Below are positions 1 through 7,850 of a stretch of 14,767 bases of DNA, piece by piece (the first letter of the stretch is position 1; every line of letters starts with the position of its first letter). The notes below the pieces were generated by a model, which saw only the letters and a list, made by a program, of their open reading frames with translations, did no database searches and was not told where the DNA came from. Both the position numbers and the translations under genes were made by a program. Source of the DNA: Candidatus Saccharimonadota bacterium (lineage in GTDB: Bacteria > Patescibacteriota > Saccharimonadia > Saccharimonadales > Saccharimonadaceae); assembly GCA_017652715.1 (NCBI GenBank), contig JAGCAL010000090.1, positions 1 through 14,767 on the forward strand, given 5' to 3'.

Positions 1-474
1 CTCCAGAAAACAACTAAGAAAGTTTCAGCCTGCGCCGTAAATTCATTAGAAAGCCTAACGTATAACGTCACGAATGACGGCGTTATTATTTCGTTAATCG
101 ATTGCCGAAACAATAATGTCTATGCGGGCATGATTAATCATGAGAATTCAGAATACAAACAAATCGGCGACCTCCTGTGCAACAATATAAATATCGTATT
201 ACAAACTTTCAAAGACCAACTAAACGACGAGAAGACCAAAAATATAATCTTTGTAGGAAACGGATCAGTATTACACAAAGAGTTAATTAAAAAAGAATTC
301 AAACAATTCAATATATCATTTTCTAAAAACAACATTCAAAACGCCACATCTATCATAAAATGCGCATATAATAAATTCATTAACAACGAAATAGGTGGAC
401 AAGAAATTCTCTCCCCAATGTACTTAAGACTTTCGCAAGCCGAACGACAACTAATAAACAAGGAAAAATTTTAA
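1..474 (+). CDS. tsaB: TsaB (YeaZ), tRNA threonylcarbamoyladenosine biosynthesis protein, 5'-truncated by the window edge
   Basis: Frame 1 is open from the first base, so this is the C-terminal part (157 residues visible) of a gene that starts upstream; the internal ATG at 130 is not a true start. The early stretch AVNSLESLTYNV and then LIDCRNNNVYAGMI match the conserved TsaB pattern (GV.SLEAL followed by .iDAR..eVY), and the end SPMYLRLSQAERQL matches the C-terminal family signature P.YLR..QAE. TsaB is the inactive ASKHA paralogue that pairs with TsaD in the t6A37 tRNA-modification complex in the cytoplasm. It stops one base before tsaC, whose product makes the threonylcarbamoyl-AMP used by this complex, so the two are almost certainly one operon. 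The family assignment is strong; the start is outside the window. Confidence 0.88.
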   Translation, partial: LQKTTKKVSACAVNSLESLTYNVTNDGVIISLIDCRNNNVYAGMINHENSEYKQIGDLLCNNINIVLQTFKDQLNDEKTKNIIFVGNGSVLHKELIKKEFKQFNISFSKNNIQNATSIIKCAYNKFINNEIGGQEILSPMYLRLSQAERQLINKEKF

Positions 475-475
475 C

Positions 476-1078
476 ATGATTAAAAAGTATAAATCAAACG
501 AAATCGAAAAGTTAGTTGAAATATTAAATAACGATGGAGTCGCTGCAGTCCCGACCGACACGATATATGGCCTATGCGCGAAAATGTATTCAAAAGAAGC
601 AAGAGAAAAACTAACCCTAGTAAAAGAAAGACTTCCGGATAAATCCTTCCCAATTATGTGCGGCAATATCGAACAAATCAAAAACATCGGAAAAGTAACC
701 AAAAAAACCGAAAAGCTAATCAAAACATTCATGCCGGGACCAATCACCTTAGTCCTAAGAAAATCAAAAAACGTTCCTAGCTACATCAATGAAGGCAGTA
801 TCGAGGTTGGAGTCAGAATGGCAACTACTAAAGAACTACAAAAAATAATCGAACTTCTAGGCATGCCTATTCTTATGACAAGCGCAAATAAAAGTGGCGA
901 AAATGTCTGCAAGACAATCGAAGAAATAGAAGAAAAATTGCCAAAAGTCGACGCCATATTAGAAGGTACAGTTTCTTTCGGTCAAGCCAGCACCATAGTT
1001 GATTGCACAACGGACGATTATAAGATTCTACGAGAAGGCCCAATTAAACTAGAAGAAATCGAAAAAATATATTCATAA
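476..1078 (+). CDS. tsaC: Threonylcarbamoyl-AMP synthase (TsaC/Sua5/YrdC family)
   Basis: The 200-residue protein is a complete YrdC-domain enzyme. It makes L-threonylcarbamoyladenylate from threonine, bicarbonate and ATP for t6A modification at position 37 of ANN-decoding tRNAs. Visible family motifs are VPTDTIYGLCA near residues 23-33, the nearby KERLPDKSFPIMC segment (KxR..K..P), MPGPITLVL near residues 86-94, and TSANKSGE near residues 136-143. The length fits the short TsaC type without the extra Sua5 domain. The start ATG lies one base after the tsaB stop and has AAGGA about 12 nt upstream within tsaB, which supports translational coupling. The gene converges on the leftward gene ending at 1104 with only 25 bp between and no clear terminator. 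Confidence 0.93.
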   Translation: MIKKYKSNEIEKLVEILNNDGVAAVPTDTIYGLCAKMYSKEAREKLTLVKERLPDKSFPIMCGNIEQIKNIGKVTKKTEKLIKTFMPGPITLVLRKSKNVPSYINEGSIEVGVRMATTKELQKIIELLGMPILMTSANKSGENVCKTIEEIEEKLPKVDAILEGTVSFGQASTIVDCTTDDYKILREGPIKLEEIEKIYS

Positions 1079-1103
1079 AGCCAGCCCTTTTTAATATAAC
1101 TAA

Positions 1104-2231
1104 CTATTTCTTCTTTTTAATCGTCGTTCTTAGCGTCATTACAGTTAATACTGAAAATACTACAACAACTATCCCAAATATCATCGCCATTATCATATAG
1201 CCCCGAGTGCTATCGGGATAGAAAACCGACGTCTCGCCGAGCGGCGCTACAAACGACGGATCGGTCGGGTCATAAGCTATTTGTATTCCCTCATCTACTC
1301 CCGCCATCCTCGTATTCATTACATTAAGGTCCATTTCATGGAAAACCATCTTAAATACGCTATTTTCCGAATCACGGTCCGAATGAAAAATTCGGACAGT
1401 TGAGCCCGAATTTTCCGATATGTTAATTCCAGAGTATGCCATTTCCTCGCCATCGACAGACGCGTAAACCTCCCCACTCCCACTAATCGAAACCCTCCCG
1501 GTTAATGCGTCGTGGATACCTCCCATGTCCAGCGCTAGTTCATTTCCAATAAAGACGAACGTGTCGTCATCAGCCGTAATTTCAAAACTCTCATCCCCAC
1601 TCATTAGTACAGTAAACGGTACCACGAGATTCATCGTAAATAGGTGGTTATGACCATCCTTATTTACGGCGTCATCGCTACTAAAGCTAACCTCGTCTAA
1701 AGGATAAAACTCGTCGCTTTCATACGAAAACTCCGCCCCACTTGCTTTATAATTCATTTTCAAAGTGCCAAAGTAATTTTGGCTCTTACCCTCAACCGAC
1801 TGAGACCACCTGCTTAAATCCGCTAATCCGCGATTAGACATCAATTCCCCGCCTACTCCAATCAAATCATAATTCTCATCTAAATAATACTCAACTAAAC
1901 CTTGTTCAAGACCTTTATTATAATACCCGCAACTCGTCCACTCAAATTGTCGCGTCTTTAATTCATTCATTGAAGCAGCGTCATATAAATTCACACATTC
2001 GTCAGCTCGTTGGTCAAAATAAGAAACCGCAATTGAAACTTCTTTTCCATCATCAAGTCCAGCACTCGCCAAAAGCGCATTTGGCGTTTTTGAAATCAAA
2101 TTATCCCGCACCTCTCCAACCATATTAGAAAGGCCCGCAATTGCAAGAAGAATCCCAAGTCCGAAAATTAACAAGGTCGCTATGCCAAAAGTCCGTATCT
2201 TTTCGTTCTTTTGTCCTTGTTTTTTCTTCAT
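1104..2231 (-). CDS. Membrane-anchored surface protein with a fibro-slime-type domain
   Basis: The 375-residue protein has a basic N-terminus, a membrane segment at about residues 16-36, a long extracellular part, and a second membrane segment at about residues 345-368 followed by TTIKKKK. The middle contains FTMNLVVPFTVLMSGDESF, then ADDDTFVFIGNELALDMGGIHDA (about residues 217-240). This resembles the fibro-slime domain core (DDD.wvFIdgkLvlDlGGiH), a beta-sandwich related to PA14-like carbohydrate-binding modules and found in surface proteins. I infer an exported protein anchored at both ends, perhaps for adhesion to a host or to polysaccharide; the ligand is not evident. It is the last gene of a leftward group of three exported proteins, 34 bp after the previous one, with GAGGG a few bases before the ATG. 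Topology is well supported, the domain fairly well, and the function is unknown. Confidence 0.75.
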   Translation of the reverse strand: MKKKQGQKNEKIRTFGIATLLIFGLGILLAIAGLSNMVGEVRDNLISKTPNALLASAGLDDGKEVSIAVSYFDQRADECVNLYDAASMNELKTRQFEWTSCGYYNKGLEQGLVEYYLDENYDLIGVGGELMSNRGLADLSRWSQSVEGKSQNYFGTLKMNYKASGAEFSYESDEFYPLDEVSFSSDDAVNKDGHNHLFTMNLVVPFTVLMSGDESFEITADDDTFVFIGNELALDMGGIHDALTGRVSISGSGEVYASVDGEEMAYSGINISENSGSTVRIFHSDRDSENSVFKMVFHEMDLNVMNTRMAGVDEGIQIAYDPTDPSFVAPLGETSVFYPDSTRGYMIMAMIFGIVVVVFSVLTVMTLRTTIKKKK

Positions 2232-2265
2232 TTCCCTCTAACTATAAACCCTTTCGCTTAAAAAA

Positions 2266-2640
2266 TCAAGACTCATTATTTTTCTCCGTAATCCCTAATT
2301 CCTCGTCTATTAAAACCTTTTCATTAAACGGATCAGAATAAGCATCAATTGCTTTGATTTCTAATTCTAACTTTTCTAAATATTCTTCAACATTTTGAAT
2401 TGTCAGCTTCCCACTTTTCTCAAAATTATATTCTAAATCCTGCCCGTCCTGCTTTTCAATCTCGTCCTCGTCCGGCAAAAATCCCGGGCGCGAACGATCG
2501 AGATAAATATCACCAGAATTATGATAAATCGCTAAAGACACTCCAGTCGTTAAACTCGCAACTAAAACCGAAAGAATTCCGAGTATAACTAGATTACGTC
2601 CCCCACTCGTCATTTTTGAATCCTTCTGTCTTATTTTCAT
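2266..2640 (-). CDS. Small single-pass membrane protein of unknown function
   Basis: I do not recognise this 124-residue protein. It has a basic start (MKIRQKDSK), one clear hydrophobic segment at about residues 17-38 (LVILGILSVLVASLTTGVSLAI), a short linker with PGFLPDEDEIEKQDGQD, and an acidic, probably helical tail (IQNVEEYLEKLELEIKAIDAY). The hydrophobic segment is more like an uncleaved anchor than a signal peptide, which places the acidic tail outside the cell. Its ATG overlaps the upstream stop (ATGA, 4 bp), so it is translationally coupled to the secreted helical protein. The fibro-slime gene follows 34 bp later. The tight layout suggests the three products act together at the cell surface; that is inference. 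Confidence 0.7.
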   Translation of the reverse strand: MKIRQKDSKMTSGGRNLVILGILSVLVASLTTGVSLAIYHNSGDIYLDRSRPGFLPDEDEIEKQDGQDLEYNFEKSGKLTIQNVEEYLEKLELEIKAIDAYSDPFNEKVLIDEELGITEKNNES

Positions 2641-3137
2641 AGCTTCGTCATTACCTCTCTAACTAATTTAACATGTCCTGAAAGTAATGTCCTAATTTGT
2701 AAAACATCTTGCGTCATTATTTTTCGTTTTTGTCGCACAATTACTAACTGTTCATAAAATTTTTCCGGCTCCGCCGTACAATTCATATTAATTAATTCCT
2801 CGAGTACCTGCTGATATTTTACAAAATCGTTCGAAAAAACCGTCCTTGCTTCCGCAAATTTATTTTGATTCTCAACCATTTCCGCTGTCGACAAATTATT
2901 CTCAACTAGTCGCACATTCATCGGTATAATAAATTTTGTCGCGATCGCTTCGTAATAACTTCCGAGATAAACCCTAACCTTCGCATCGAGTTGTTGAACT
3001 TTTTTCAACTTACTTTTTATCGTGCTACAATTTACCGACACTAAGTTTTCCTGCTCTTCCGAAATCGCCATCACATTATACGGAATAAAAAGACCACTTA
3101 CTAAAAACAAAGCCAAGATAATCAATATCTTCTTCAT
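2637..3137 (-). CDS. Secreted helical protein of unknown function, first gene of the surface operon
   Basis: The 166-residue product starts with a good signal peptide (MKKILIILALFLVSGLFIPYNVMA, probable cleavage after residue 24). The mature part is predicted to be mostly alpha-helical, with many K, E, Q and L residues. It has two cysteines (VNCSTIK and MNCTAEP) that could form a disulfide after export. An upstream in-frame ATG at 3146 overlaps the -10 box, so I place the start at 3137, seven nt after TATAAT, as for the other leaderless genes here. No family is recognised. The gene begins 19 bp after the lepA C-terminal part ends, and its last codons overlap the next gene by 4 bp. Open reading, signal peptide and operon position are seen; the role is unknown. 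Confidence 0.72.
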   Translation of the reverse strand: MKKILIILALFLVSGLFIPYNVMAISEEQENLVSVNCSTIKSKLKKVQQLDAKVRVYLGSYYEAIATKFIIPMNVRLVENNLSTAEMVENQNKFAEARTVFSNDFVKYQQVLEELINMNCTAEPEKFYEQLVIVRQKRKIMTQDVLQIRTLLSGHVKLVREVMTKL

Positions 3138-3153
3138 GTAAAACATTATAACA
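3138..3153 (-). promoter_or_regulatory. Leaderless promoter of the secreted-protein operon
   Basis: On the minus strand an extended -10 (TGT-TATAAT, TATAAT at 3150-3145) lies just after the lepA C-terminal stop (3157-3159). The ATG at 3137 follows after 7 nt, which puts the predicted transcription start at or next to the start codon. A clear -35 box is not visible. Confidence 0.6.
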
Positions 3154-3156
3154 CGC

Positions 3157-4383
3157 CTAATCGCGTTTTAACATCACAGTGAAAGCTTCCGACGGAATAT
3201 CAATTTTACCAAAACGTTTCATTCTCGCTTTCCCGCGCTTCTGCTTTTCTAGAAGTTTCGCCTTCCTATCGCGATCACCAGTATGAATTTTTACAGTGAC
3301 ATCCTTTCGGTATGCCCCAATCGTCTCGCGCGCAATAATTCGCGCTCCAATCGCCGCCTGAAGTGCAACTTCCCAGTTTTGACGCGGAATCACTTCCTTT
3401 AACTTTTTCGTCACTTCGCGCCCAATCGCCTCCGCCTCGGATCTATGCGCCATAACCGAAAGCGCATCTATCCGATGTCCGCCTACTAAAAAGTCAACCC
3501 TAACTAAATCTCCTGCCCGATATCCATCAAGTTCATAATTAAACGACGCATATCCGCTCGTAACCGACTTTAGTTGGTCATAAAAATCCGTCAAAAGATT
3601 CGCCATCGGCGCCTCAAAATCAATTACCGACCGGTCTTCAATATACGATAAATTCGTCTGGTGACCACGTTTCTCATTTATTAAATTTAAAACATTTCCA
3701 ATCATTTCCTTCGGCAAAATAATTTCGCCCTTAACCCAAGGTTCCTTAATTTCTCGAACCTCGCTCACGTCCGGCAAATCCGAAGCCGACCTAATCTCAA
3801 TCGTCTCGCCATTATTCATTACAACTTCATAGTTTGTCGACGGATTCGTTACGATTAAATCTAAATTAAACTCGCGTTCAAGTCTTTCACGAATTATATC
3901 CATATGTAGGAGTCCTAAAAATCCAATCCGAAGCCCAAACCCGAGCACTGGCGAATTTTCCGGCTCAAATTTCAAAGCCGAATCCGAAAGCGCTAACTTT
4001 TCTACCGCTTCCTTTAGTTCTTTATATTGATCATTACTTACCGGAAAAAAGCCCGCGTATACGAACGGTAAAACATTTTTATAACCAGGTAGCGCCACCT
4101 TCGCCGGATTTTTGACTAATGTAACAGTATCGCCAACTTTTGCCTCGCGCGTAGTTTTTAGGTTTGTCACGATATAACCAATTTCACCCTGCTTCAAACT
4201 TTCTTTCGGCGTCATCTTCGGAGTTAAAATACCAACCTCTAATGCTATGCCCCTAGTTCCCGCCGCTATCATAAATATTTCGGAGTTTTTCGAGATTTCT
4301 CCATCAAAAACTCGAACATACAGTACAACCCCCCGATAATCGTCAAAATACGAATCAAAAATCAATGCTTTTGTTTTATCCAT
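3157..4383 (-). CDS. lepA: EF4/LepA C-terminal part (domains II, III, V-like and CTD), separated from its G domain
   Basis: The 408 residues match elongation factor 4 from domain II to the C-terminus. KALIFDSYFDDYRGVV opens domain II; LPGYKNVLPFVYAGFFPV, LGFGLRIGFLGLLHMDIIRERLEREF and the region around DLPDVSEVREIKEPW belong to the middle domains; KLLEKQKRGKARMKRFGKIDIP is the LepA-specific tail. EF4 is a ribosome-binding GTPase linked to back-translocation and initiation or assembly under stress. The G domain is encoded separately at 7846-8391, 3.46 kb upstream on the same strand; the two parts total 589 residues, close to a normal LepA (about 600), so little or nothing is lost. I choose the ATG at 4383 because an extended -10 box (TGG-TATAAT, 4398-4390) lies 6 nt before it. 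The upstream ATG at 4404 would be ahead of that transcription start. Whether both parts form a working enzyme is unknown. Confidence 0.88.
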   Translation of the reverse strand: MDKTKALIFDSYFDDYRGVVLYVRVFDGEISKNSEIFMIAAGTRGIALEVGILTPKMTPKESLKQGEIGYIVTNLKTTREAKVGDTVTLVKNPAKVALPGYKNVLPFVYAGFFPVSNDQYKELKEAVEKLALSDSALKFEPENSPVLGFGLRIGFLGLLHMDIIRERLEREFNLDLIVTNPSTNYEVVMNNGETIEIRSASDLPDVSEVREIKEPWVKGEIILPKEMIGNVLNLINEKRGHQTNLSYIEDRSVIDFEAPMANLLTDFYDQLKSVTSGYASFNYELDGYRAGDLVRVDFLVGGHRIDALSVMAHRSEAEAIGREVTKKLKEVIPRQNWEVALQAAIGARIIARETIGAYRKDVTVKIHTGDRDRKAKLLEKQKRGKARMKRFGKIDIPSEAFTVMLKRD

Positions 4384-4390
4384 ATCTATA
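4384..4390 (+). repeat. 7-bp direct repeat ATCTATA, copy 1 (lepA C side)
   Basis: The same 7-mer occurs in the same orientation at 7844-7850, on the lepA N-terminal side of the insert. Here it forms the spacer between the -10 box and the ATG. It looks like a target-site duplication, but 7 bp of AT-rich sequence is weak evidence alone. Confidence 0.4.
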
Positions 4391-4398
4391 TTATACCA
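4384..4398 (-). promoter_or_regulatory. Promoter directly in front of the lepA C-terminal part
   Basis: The minus strand reads TGG-TATAAT (4398-4390), then ATAGAT and ATG at 4383. The same TGTGGTATAATATA string stands before rpsO. The spacing is that of a leaderless start. A -35 box is weak at best (GTTCTT at 17 bp), and an extended -10 can compensate for that. This makes the downstream half of the split gene an independent transcription unit. Confidence 0.65.
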
Positions 4399-4431
4399 CA
4401 CCATGTTTGTAGAAGAACCGCAAGAAAAACC

Positions 4432-4442
4432 AGTCCTTAGAT
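4432..4442 (+). repeat. 11-bp terminal inverted repeat, left copy (AGTCCTTAGAT)
   Basis: This is perfectly complementary in inverted orientation to 7822-7832. It begins one base beyond the FISUMP stop codon, while the partner lies about 47 bp upstream of the FISUMP -10 box, so the pair exactly brackets the promoter and gene inserted in lepA. No transposase or recombinase is encoded inside. Confidence 0.55.
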
Positions 4443-4689
4443 CCTACGCACCAGAAATAAGACAACGGATGCTTCCTCCGCTATTCTTATTGGCCGTACT
4501 CGTACCCGGACCAAGACTAGCAGACAATCCCAAATCATACGCCTCAGAGGATGAATTCGCTGTAGATGACCAATAGTTACCGGCAGCACCACGATTCATT
4601 ACCAAACCATAATCCAAATATCCAGAATAAATAAAATTACTAGGATAGGATCTCATAGCCTTAGAAGCTAAATCTTCAGAAGTACCATA

Positions 4690-4692
4690 CTA
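4690..4692 (-). other. In-frame TAG inside the second FISUMP module
   Basis: Codon 1005 is TAG in the context TTT TAC TAG TAT GGT. No frameshift is involved: the frame stays open for 81 more codons that complete the domain. One base change from a Tyr, Gln, Lys, Glu, Ser, Leu or Trp codon would create it. Confidence 0.85.
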
Positions 4693-5189
4693 GTAAAAAT
4701 AATCGTTTGCATAATTTGCTGGATCCGAACCAACCGTAGCACGAGATAGTTTCCAAAAATCACTTACAGTAACGTTATCTTTTCTTCCACCCACCGGTAG
4801 ATGCCATCCAGACGGACAAAGCGAAGTACTAGTAGTAGACTGATTATTTATAGTGTTAGGATTTAAATCTGCAATAGCTGCGTGCCAAGTGTAGTAGTTA
4901 CCATAGCTGTACATACCAGCGTTAGATGTACTGTTGGTAGCCGAGTTAGTAGTGGGGTTTTGTGGGCGATCCGAAGTAGTAGTTGGGGTATTAATATTGC
5001 TATATCTAGGCATACGATAAGCAGCATCACTAGTACCAATATTTATAGTATCATTACTGCCATCATTACTATATAGGCTATTAGCGGAATAAGTTAAGCT
5101 AAATTTGCTTGCTGTTTCTGGGTCAGCCAGGCCGGAAAAATTACCATAAGTAGCATTAGTACTGTAACCTTGGGCGAGAGTGCCATCTG

Positions 5190-5272
5190 AATTATGAGCA
5201 GCGGTGCTTTCTAGACGCAGATTCTCTATCATCCAGCAATTACCGTCAGCAAGTTTCGCAATAGCATAAGTC
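5190..5272 (-). repeat. Conserved core of FISUMP module 2, duplicated from module 1
   Basis: This segment encodes AIAKLADGNCWMIENLRLE and STAAHNSDG and is clearly similar at DNA level to 6581-6663, which encodes AVAKLADSNCWMIENLRLD and NTAAHNSDG. The two modules therefore arose by internal duplication, and many third-position changes show that the duplication is not recent. Confidence 0.7.
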
Positions 5273-6580
5273 TGGCTATCCCGAATATCGGTTAAGGCAG
5301 AAACCGAAGCGAGATTAGCGGTACCGTTAGTCGGGGCGGTAGTTAAACTATTACAAACGCTAGTAGCGTCCGTCTGCATAGAGCCCGCCGAAGCGACCCA
5401 GATGGCATAAAGCTTTAAGCCATTACTCATATCGGCTGGTGTAGTAATATCCTCCTGTGGACCATAAAACGTGCCGCTATAATCGGGAGCCGTATTCCAT
5501 CCTGCAAACCCGTATCCGCTACGAGAGTAGTTAGAAGCAAGAAGCGTAACATCAGTACTCGCACTAGCGGTTTGTTTCCCCATAGTACCTTCTACTCCAC
5601 TAGCAGCGTTTTTGCTATAACAAATCCTATTAGTTCCACATGCCTCTTCCCACTGCGCATAGAGCGTAATCGTACTGCGAGCCGTCGTTAAATCGGTAAC
5701 ACTTTGCCCGTCCGTATAGCTCGTCCCAGAACCACCCGCTACCGTATTCCAACCAACAAAATCATATCCGCTTCTCGTAAAGGTATTAGAATTCAAGTTT
5801 GTCGCTTCCCCTACTAATATACTCTGATCCCCCATCGTCCCAGTCCCGCCATTAGCATCAAACGATACCGTATACGTCGATGTTGCAAGACAACGGACAG
5901 GAAGACCAATATTTTTATAACCGGTACCATCAATGGTAGCAACACCATAAACACCACCAAAAGCTAAGTCGTATAAGTTACCACTATTATATGCGGTACT
6001 AGACAAATACCAACCATAACTCCCCCTATTAAGAGGCGCTGAATTATAGAAGCGACCAGAATAAATCATGTTATTAGGATAACTCCTAAAAACCTGAGCA
6101 GCAGTCTTGCCGTCTATATTTATTTCTGAATCCTGATAGCTCGAACCATTCGCTGGAGCAAAACCCATAACACCAACACTAAGCCCCCAGAATTCACTAT
6201 TAGCCGCATTAGCCGAACTTCCTCCAATTGGCAAATGCCAACCACTAGGACAAATAGACGTATTAACAACAGATTCGTTACCAGTGTCATAATACGACGT
6301 ATCCGCAATAGCCGCAGCCCAAGTATAGTAATTGCCCAAAGAATAAATGTTAGAATTATTATCCCAAGCGTTCATATCAGCAGTAGGATTCGCTGTATTT
6401 TGGTTATTATAACGTGGAAAACGATAACCTGTACTACTTCCAGTGATAACCGGAGCAACGGTGGAACCATCTGTACTATATAGGCTGTTTGATACAGTGC
6501 TACCAGCACCAAAATTAGCCACCTCCGGATTAGCCAACCCGATAAAACTAGAATTATAACCCTGCGCTAAAGTTCCATCT

Positions 6581-6663
6581 GAGTTATGTGCCGCAGTATT
6601 GTCTAGACGAAGATTTTCAATCATCCAACAGTTACTATCCGCCAATTTAGCAACTGCATAAAC
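6581..6663 (-). repeat. Conserved core of FISUMP module 1
   Basis: This is the counterpart of 5190-5272 within the same gene. Its protein-level conservation (KLAD.NCWMIENLRL, TAAHNSDGTLAQGY) exceeds its DNA conservation, as expected for an old duplication kept under protein-level selection. Confidence 0.7.
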
Positions 6664-7730
6664 GTTAGCATCGCGCGCATCCTTCAAAGCGATCACGTCC
6701 CCGATACTCATAGCATTACAAGCTCCGGTACCAGTCCATTCCTGCAGCGTCATTGGCTGGTTAGTTGCAGTATTTTGTTCTGGTTTCACCCATATAGCAT
6801 AAAATGTAATAGTGTTGGTATTGTTAACTGGAGCAGCTTGAGAAAGAAAAGCAGCATTAGCAGTAACAGTTTCATTAGGACCATAGACCTTGCCAGCCGT
6901 CACTGCGGTTTGTAAATCGGTTTTAAAACTGCTACTTTCTGGATTTAGTTGTACCGTAGACCAACCCGCAAAGCCATAGCCTGCTCTTATATAGTTAGAC
7001 GCTGCAAGATTTACAGTATCATTCTCGACTACATTATGAGTTAAGCTCATTGTCGTATTACCATCATCATTATTGCCGTTATATACAATCGTAAAGTTAG
7101 AACAGTTCACGTTAGGCACTAAGTAATAAGTAATTACGCCATTATCGCTCATGTTATAAGAACCCGGCTCAACATCAGTATCTATCGAGGCTCCATAATA
7201 AATTACGTTTTGATCTCCTCCAGTAGCAGAAGCTGTTGCCTTTGATAATAAAGCCGTAGGAGTATTAGTAAGACCAACAAAGTTACTATTAATATCAGTA
7301 TTAGAATCTAAACTATAACCCCAAGTCCCTAAATTACCACCTAGAATTGTGGCCGGAATAGCCACAGTACCGGCAGAGGGGCTAATTGTACTTGTACTAG
7401 TACTATCACCAGATTTATAAAGCGTAGTATCAGAAAAAGAAGAATTAGTAGCCGAAGTCGCAGCTATAGCTAAATCGTAACCTAAAGGACAAGTAGAAAT
7501 AATCCCTACGGTATCTGTAGCCACATTGGCACTATTACCCGCCGTAGAAACATCAATATTTACGCTACCCGAAGTAGTAATTGAAGTAGTAAAAACATCG
7601 GCGTAAATCGGAGAAGAAACCAAACTAAGAAAAACAATAGGGGTAGCTAAAAACAAAAACCACCTACCACAAAAAAGTAATCTTTTACTGAACATTTTGT
7701 TCATCTTTATTTCCTATTTTAAATGTATGA

Positions 7731-7752
7731 CCTTGTTTTGTTTTTGTATAAC
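7731..7752 (-). promoter_or_regulatory. A-rich 5' leader block shared with the LRR gene
   Basis: Read on the minus strand, GTTATACAAAAAC then AAAACAAGG closely matches the leader of the LRR surface gene (12911-12933), apart from a 2-base and a 1-base indel and one substitution. It starts about 17 nt downstream of the -10 box, so it lies in the transcribed leader. It may be an RNA-level translation or stability element; function is inferred only from the sharing. Confidence 0.45.
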
Positions 7753-7769
7753 TCTAAACTCTAATGGTT

Positions 7770-7797
7770 ATTATACTATCTATTTATAATAATGCAA
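7770..7797 (-). promoter_or_regulatory. Promoter of the FISUMP surface-protein gene
   Basis: On the minus strand, -35 TTGCAT (7797-7792), a 16-bp spacer and -10 TATAAT (7775-7770). The leader to the ATG at 7704 would be about 60 nt, with AGGA about 9 nt before the ATG. Unlike the housekeeping genes nearby, this gene is not leaderless. Confidence 0.6.
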
Positions 7798-7821
7798 GAG
7801 CTTTTTATATAACCCAACACA

Positions 7822-7832
7822 ATCTAAGGACT
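7822..7832 (+). repeat. 11-bp terminal inverted repeat, right copy (ATCTAAGGACT)
   Basis: This is the perfect inverted partner of 4432-4442. It lies 13 bp from the end of the lepA G-domain ORF. Together the copies delimit a segment of 3401 bp. Confidence 0.55.
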
Positions 7833-7843
7833 TGAAAGGAAAA

Positions 7844-7850
7844 ATCTATA
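7844..7850 (+). repeat. 7-bp direct repeat ATCTATA, copy 2 (lepA N side)
   Basis: This matches 4384-4390 in the same orientation. It contains the TAG that ends the lepA N-terminal part (7846-7848). Simply rejoining the two copies would not restore the lepA frame without a small indel, which argues against a clean target-site duplication. Confidence 0.4.

Larger units (their letters stand above)
4447..7704 (-). pseudogene. Large secreted surface protein with two FISUMP modules and InlB-like repeats, interrupted by an in-frame TAG
   Basis: The reading frame has 1086 codons, with one TAG at codon 1005 (4690-4692); the stop after the last codon is at 4444-4446. A signal peptide covers residues 1-35 (ending SSPIYA). 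A Thr/Ser-rich N-terminal region runs to about 200. InlB/Listeria-Bacteroides-type repeats (GYGFAGW...AIW) lie at about 203-308, 608-688 and 690-772. FISUMP modules (Fibrobacter succinogenes major paralogous domain) lie at about 320-605 and 775-1086, each with NCWMIENLRL, CPSGWHLP and YLSST or YWSST. After the TAG the same frame continues YGTSEDLASKAMRSYPSN...NYWSST...IRCLISGA, completing module 2 in parallel with module 1 (QVFRSYPNN...RCLA). The product should be an exported, possibly adhesive protein with no visible C-terminal anchor. It may be made as a 1004-residue truncated form, by TAG readthrough, or be intact in other cells if the TAG is recent or an error. It sits inside lepA. Confidence 0.8.

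Noticed and set aside
4444..4692. Reassignment or general readthrough of TAG, since TAG lies within the FISUMP frame, at its end and at the end of the lepA G-domain part, all in one frame.
   Set aside because: rpsO, the LRR gene and the lepA C part also end naturally in TAG at the expected protein length, so TAG is a normal stop. The leader between the lepA G-domain part and FISUMP also has TAA stops in that frame.
4882..5076. ORFs on the plus strand across the FISUMP gene (for example 4882-5076 and 6235-6483).
   Set aside because: They are shadows of the Ser/Thr/Asn-rich coding strand, with low-complexity Ile/Thr/Ser translation and no start signal.
4447..6110. FISUMP C-terminal regions (C-type-lectin-like YWSS motif) as variable targets of a diversity-generating retroelement.
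   Set aside because: No reverse transcriptase and no template-repeat copy are present in the window, and the two modules differ at all base types and not mainly at adenines.
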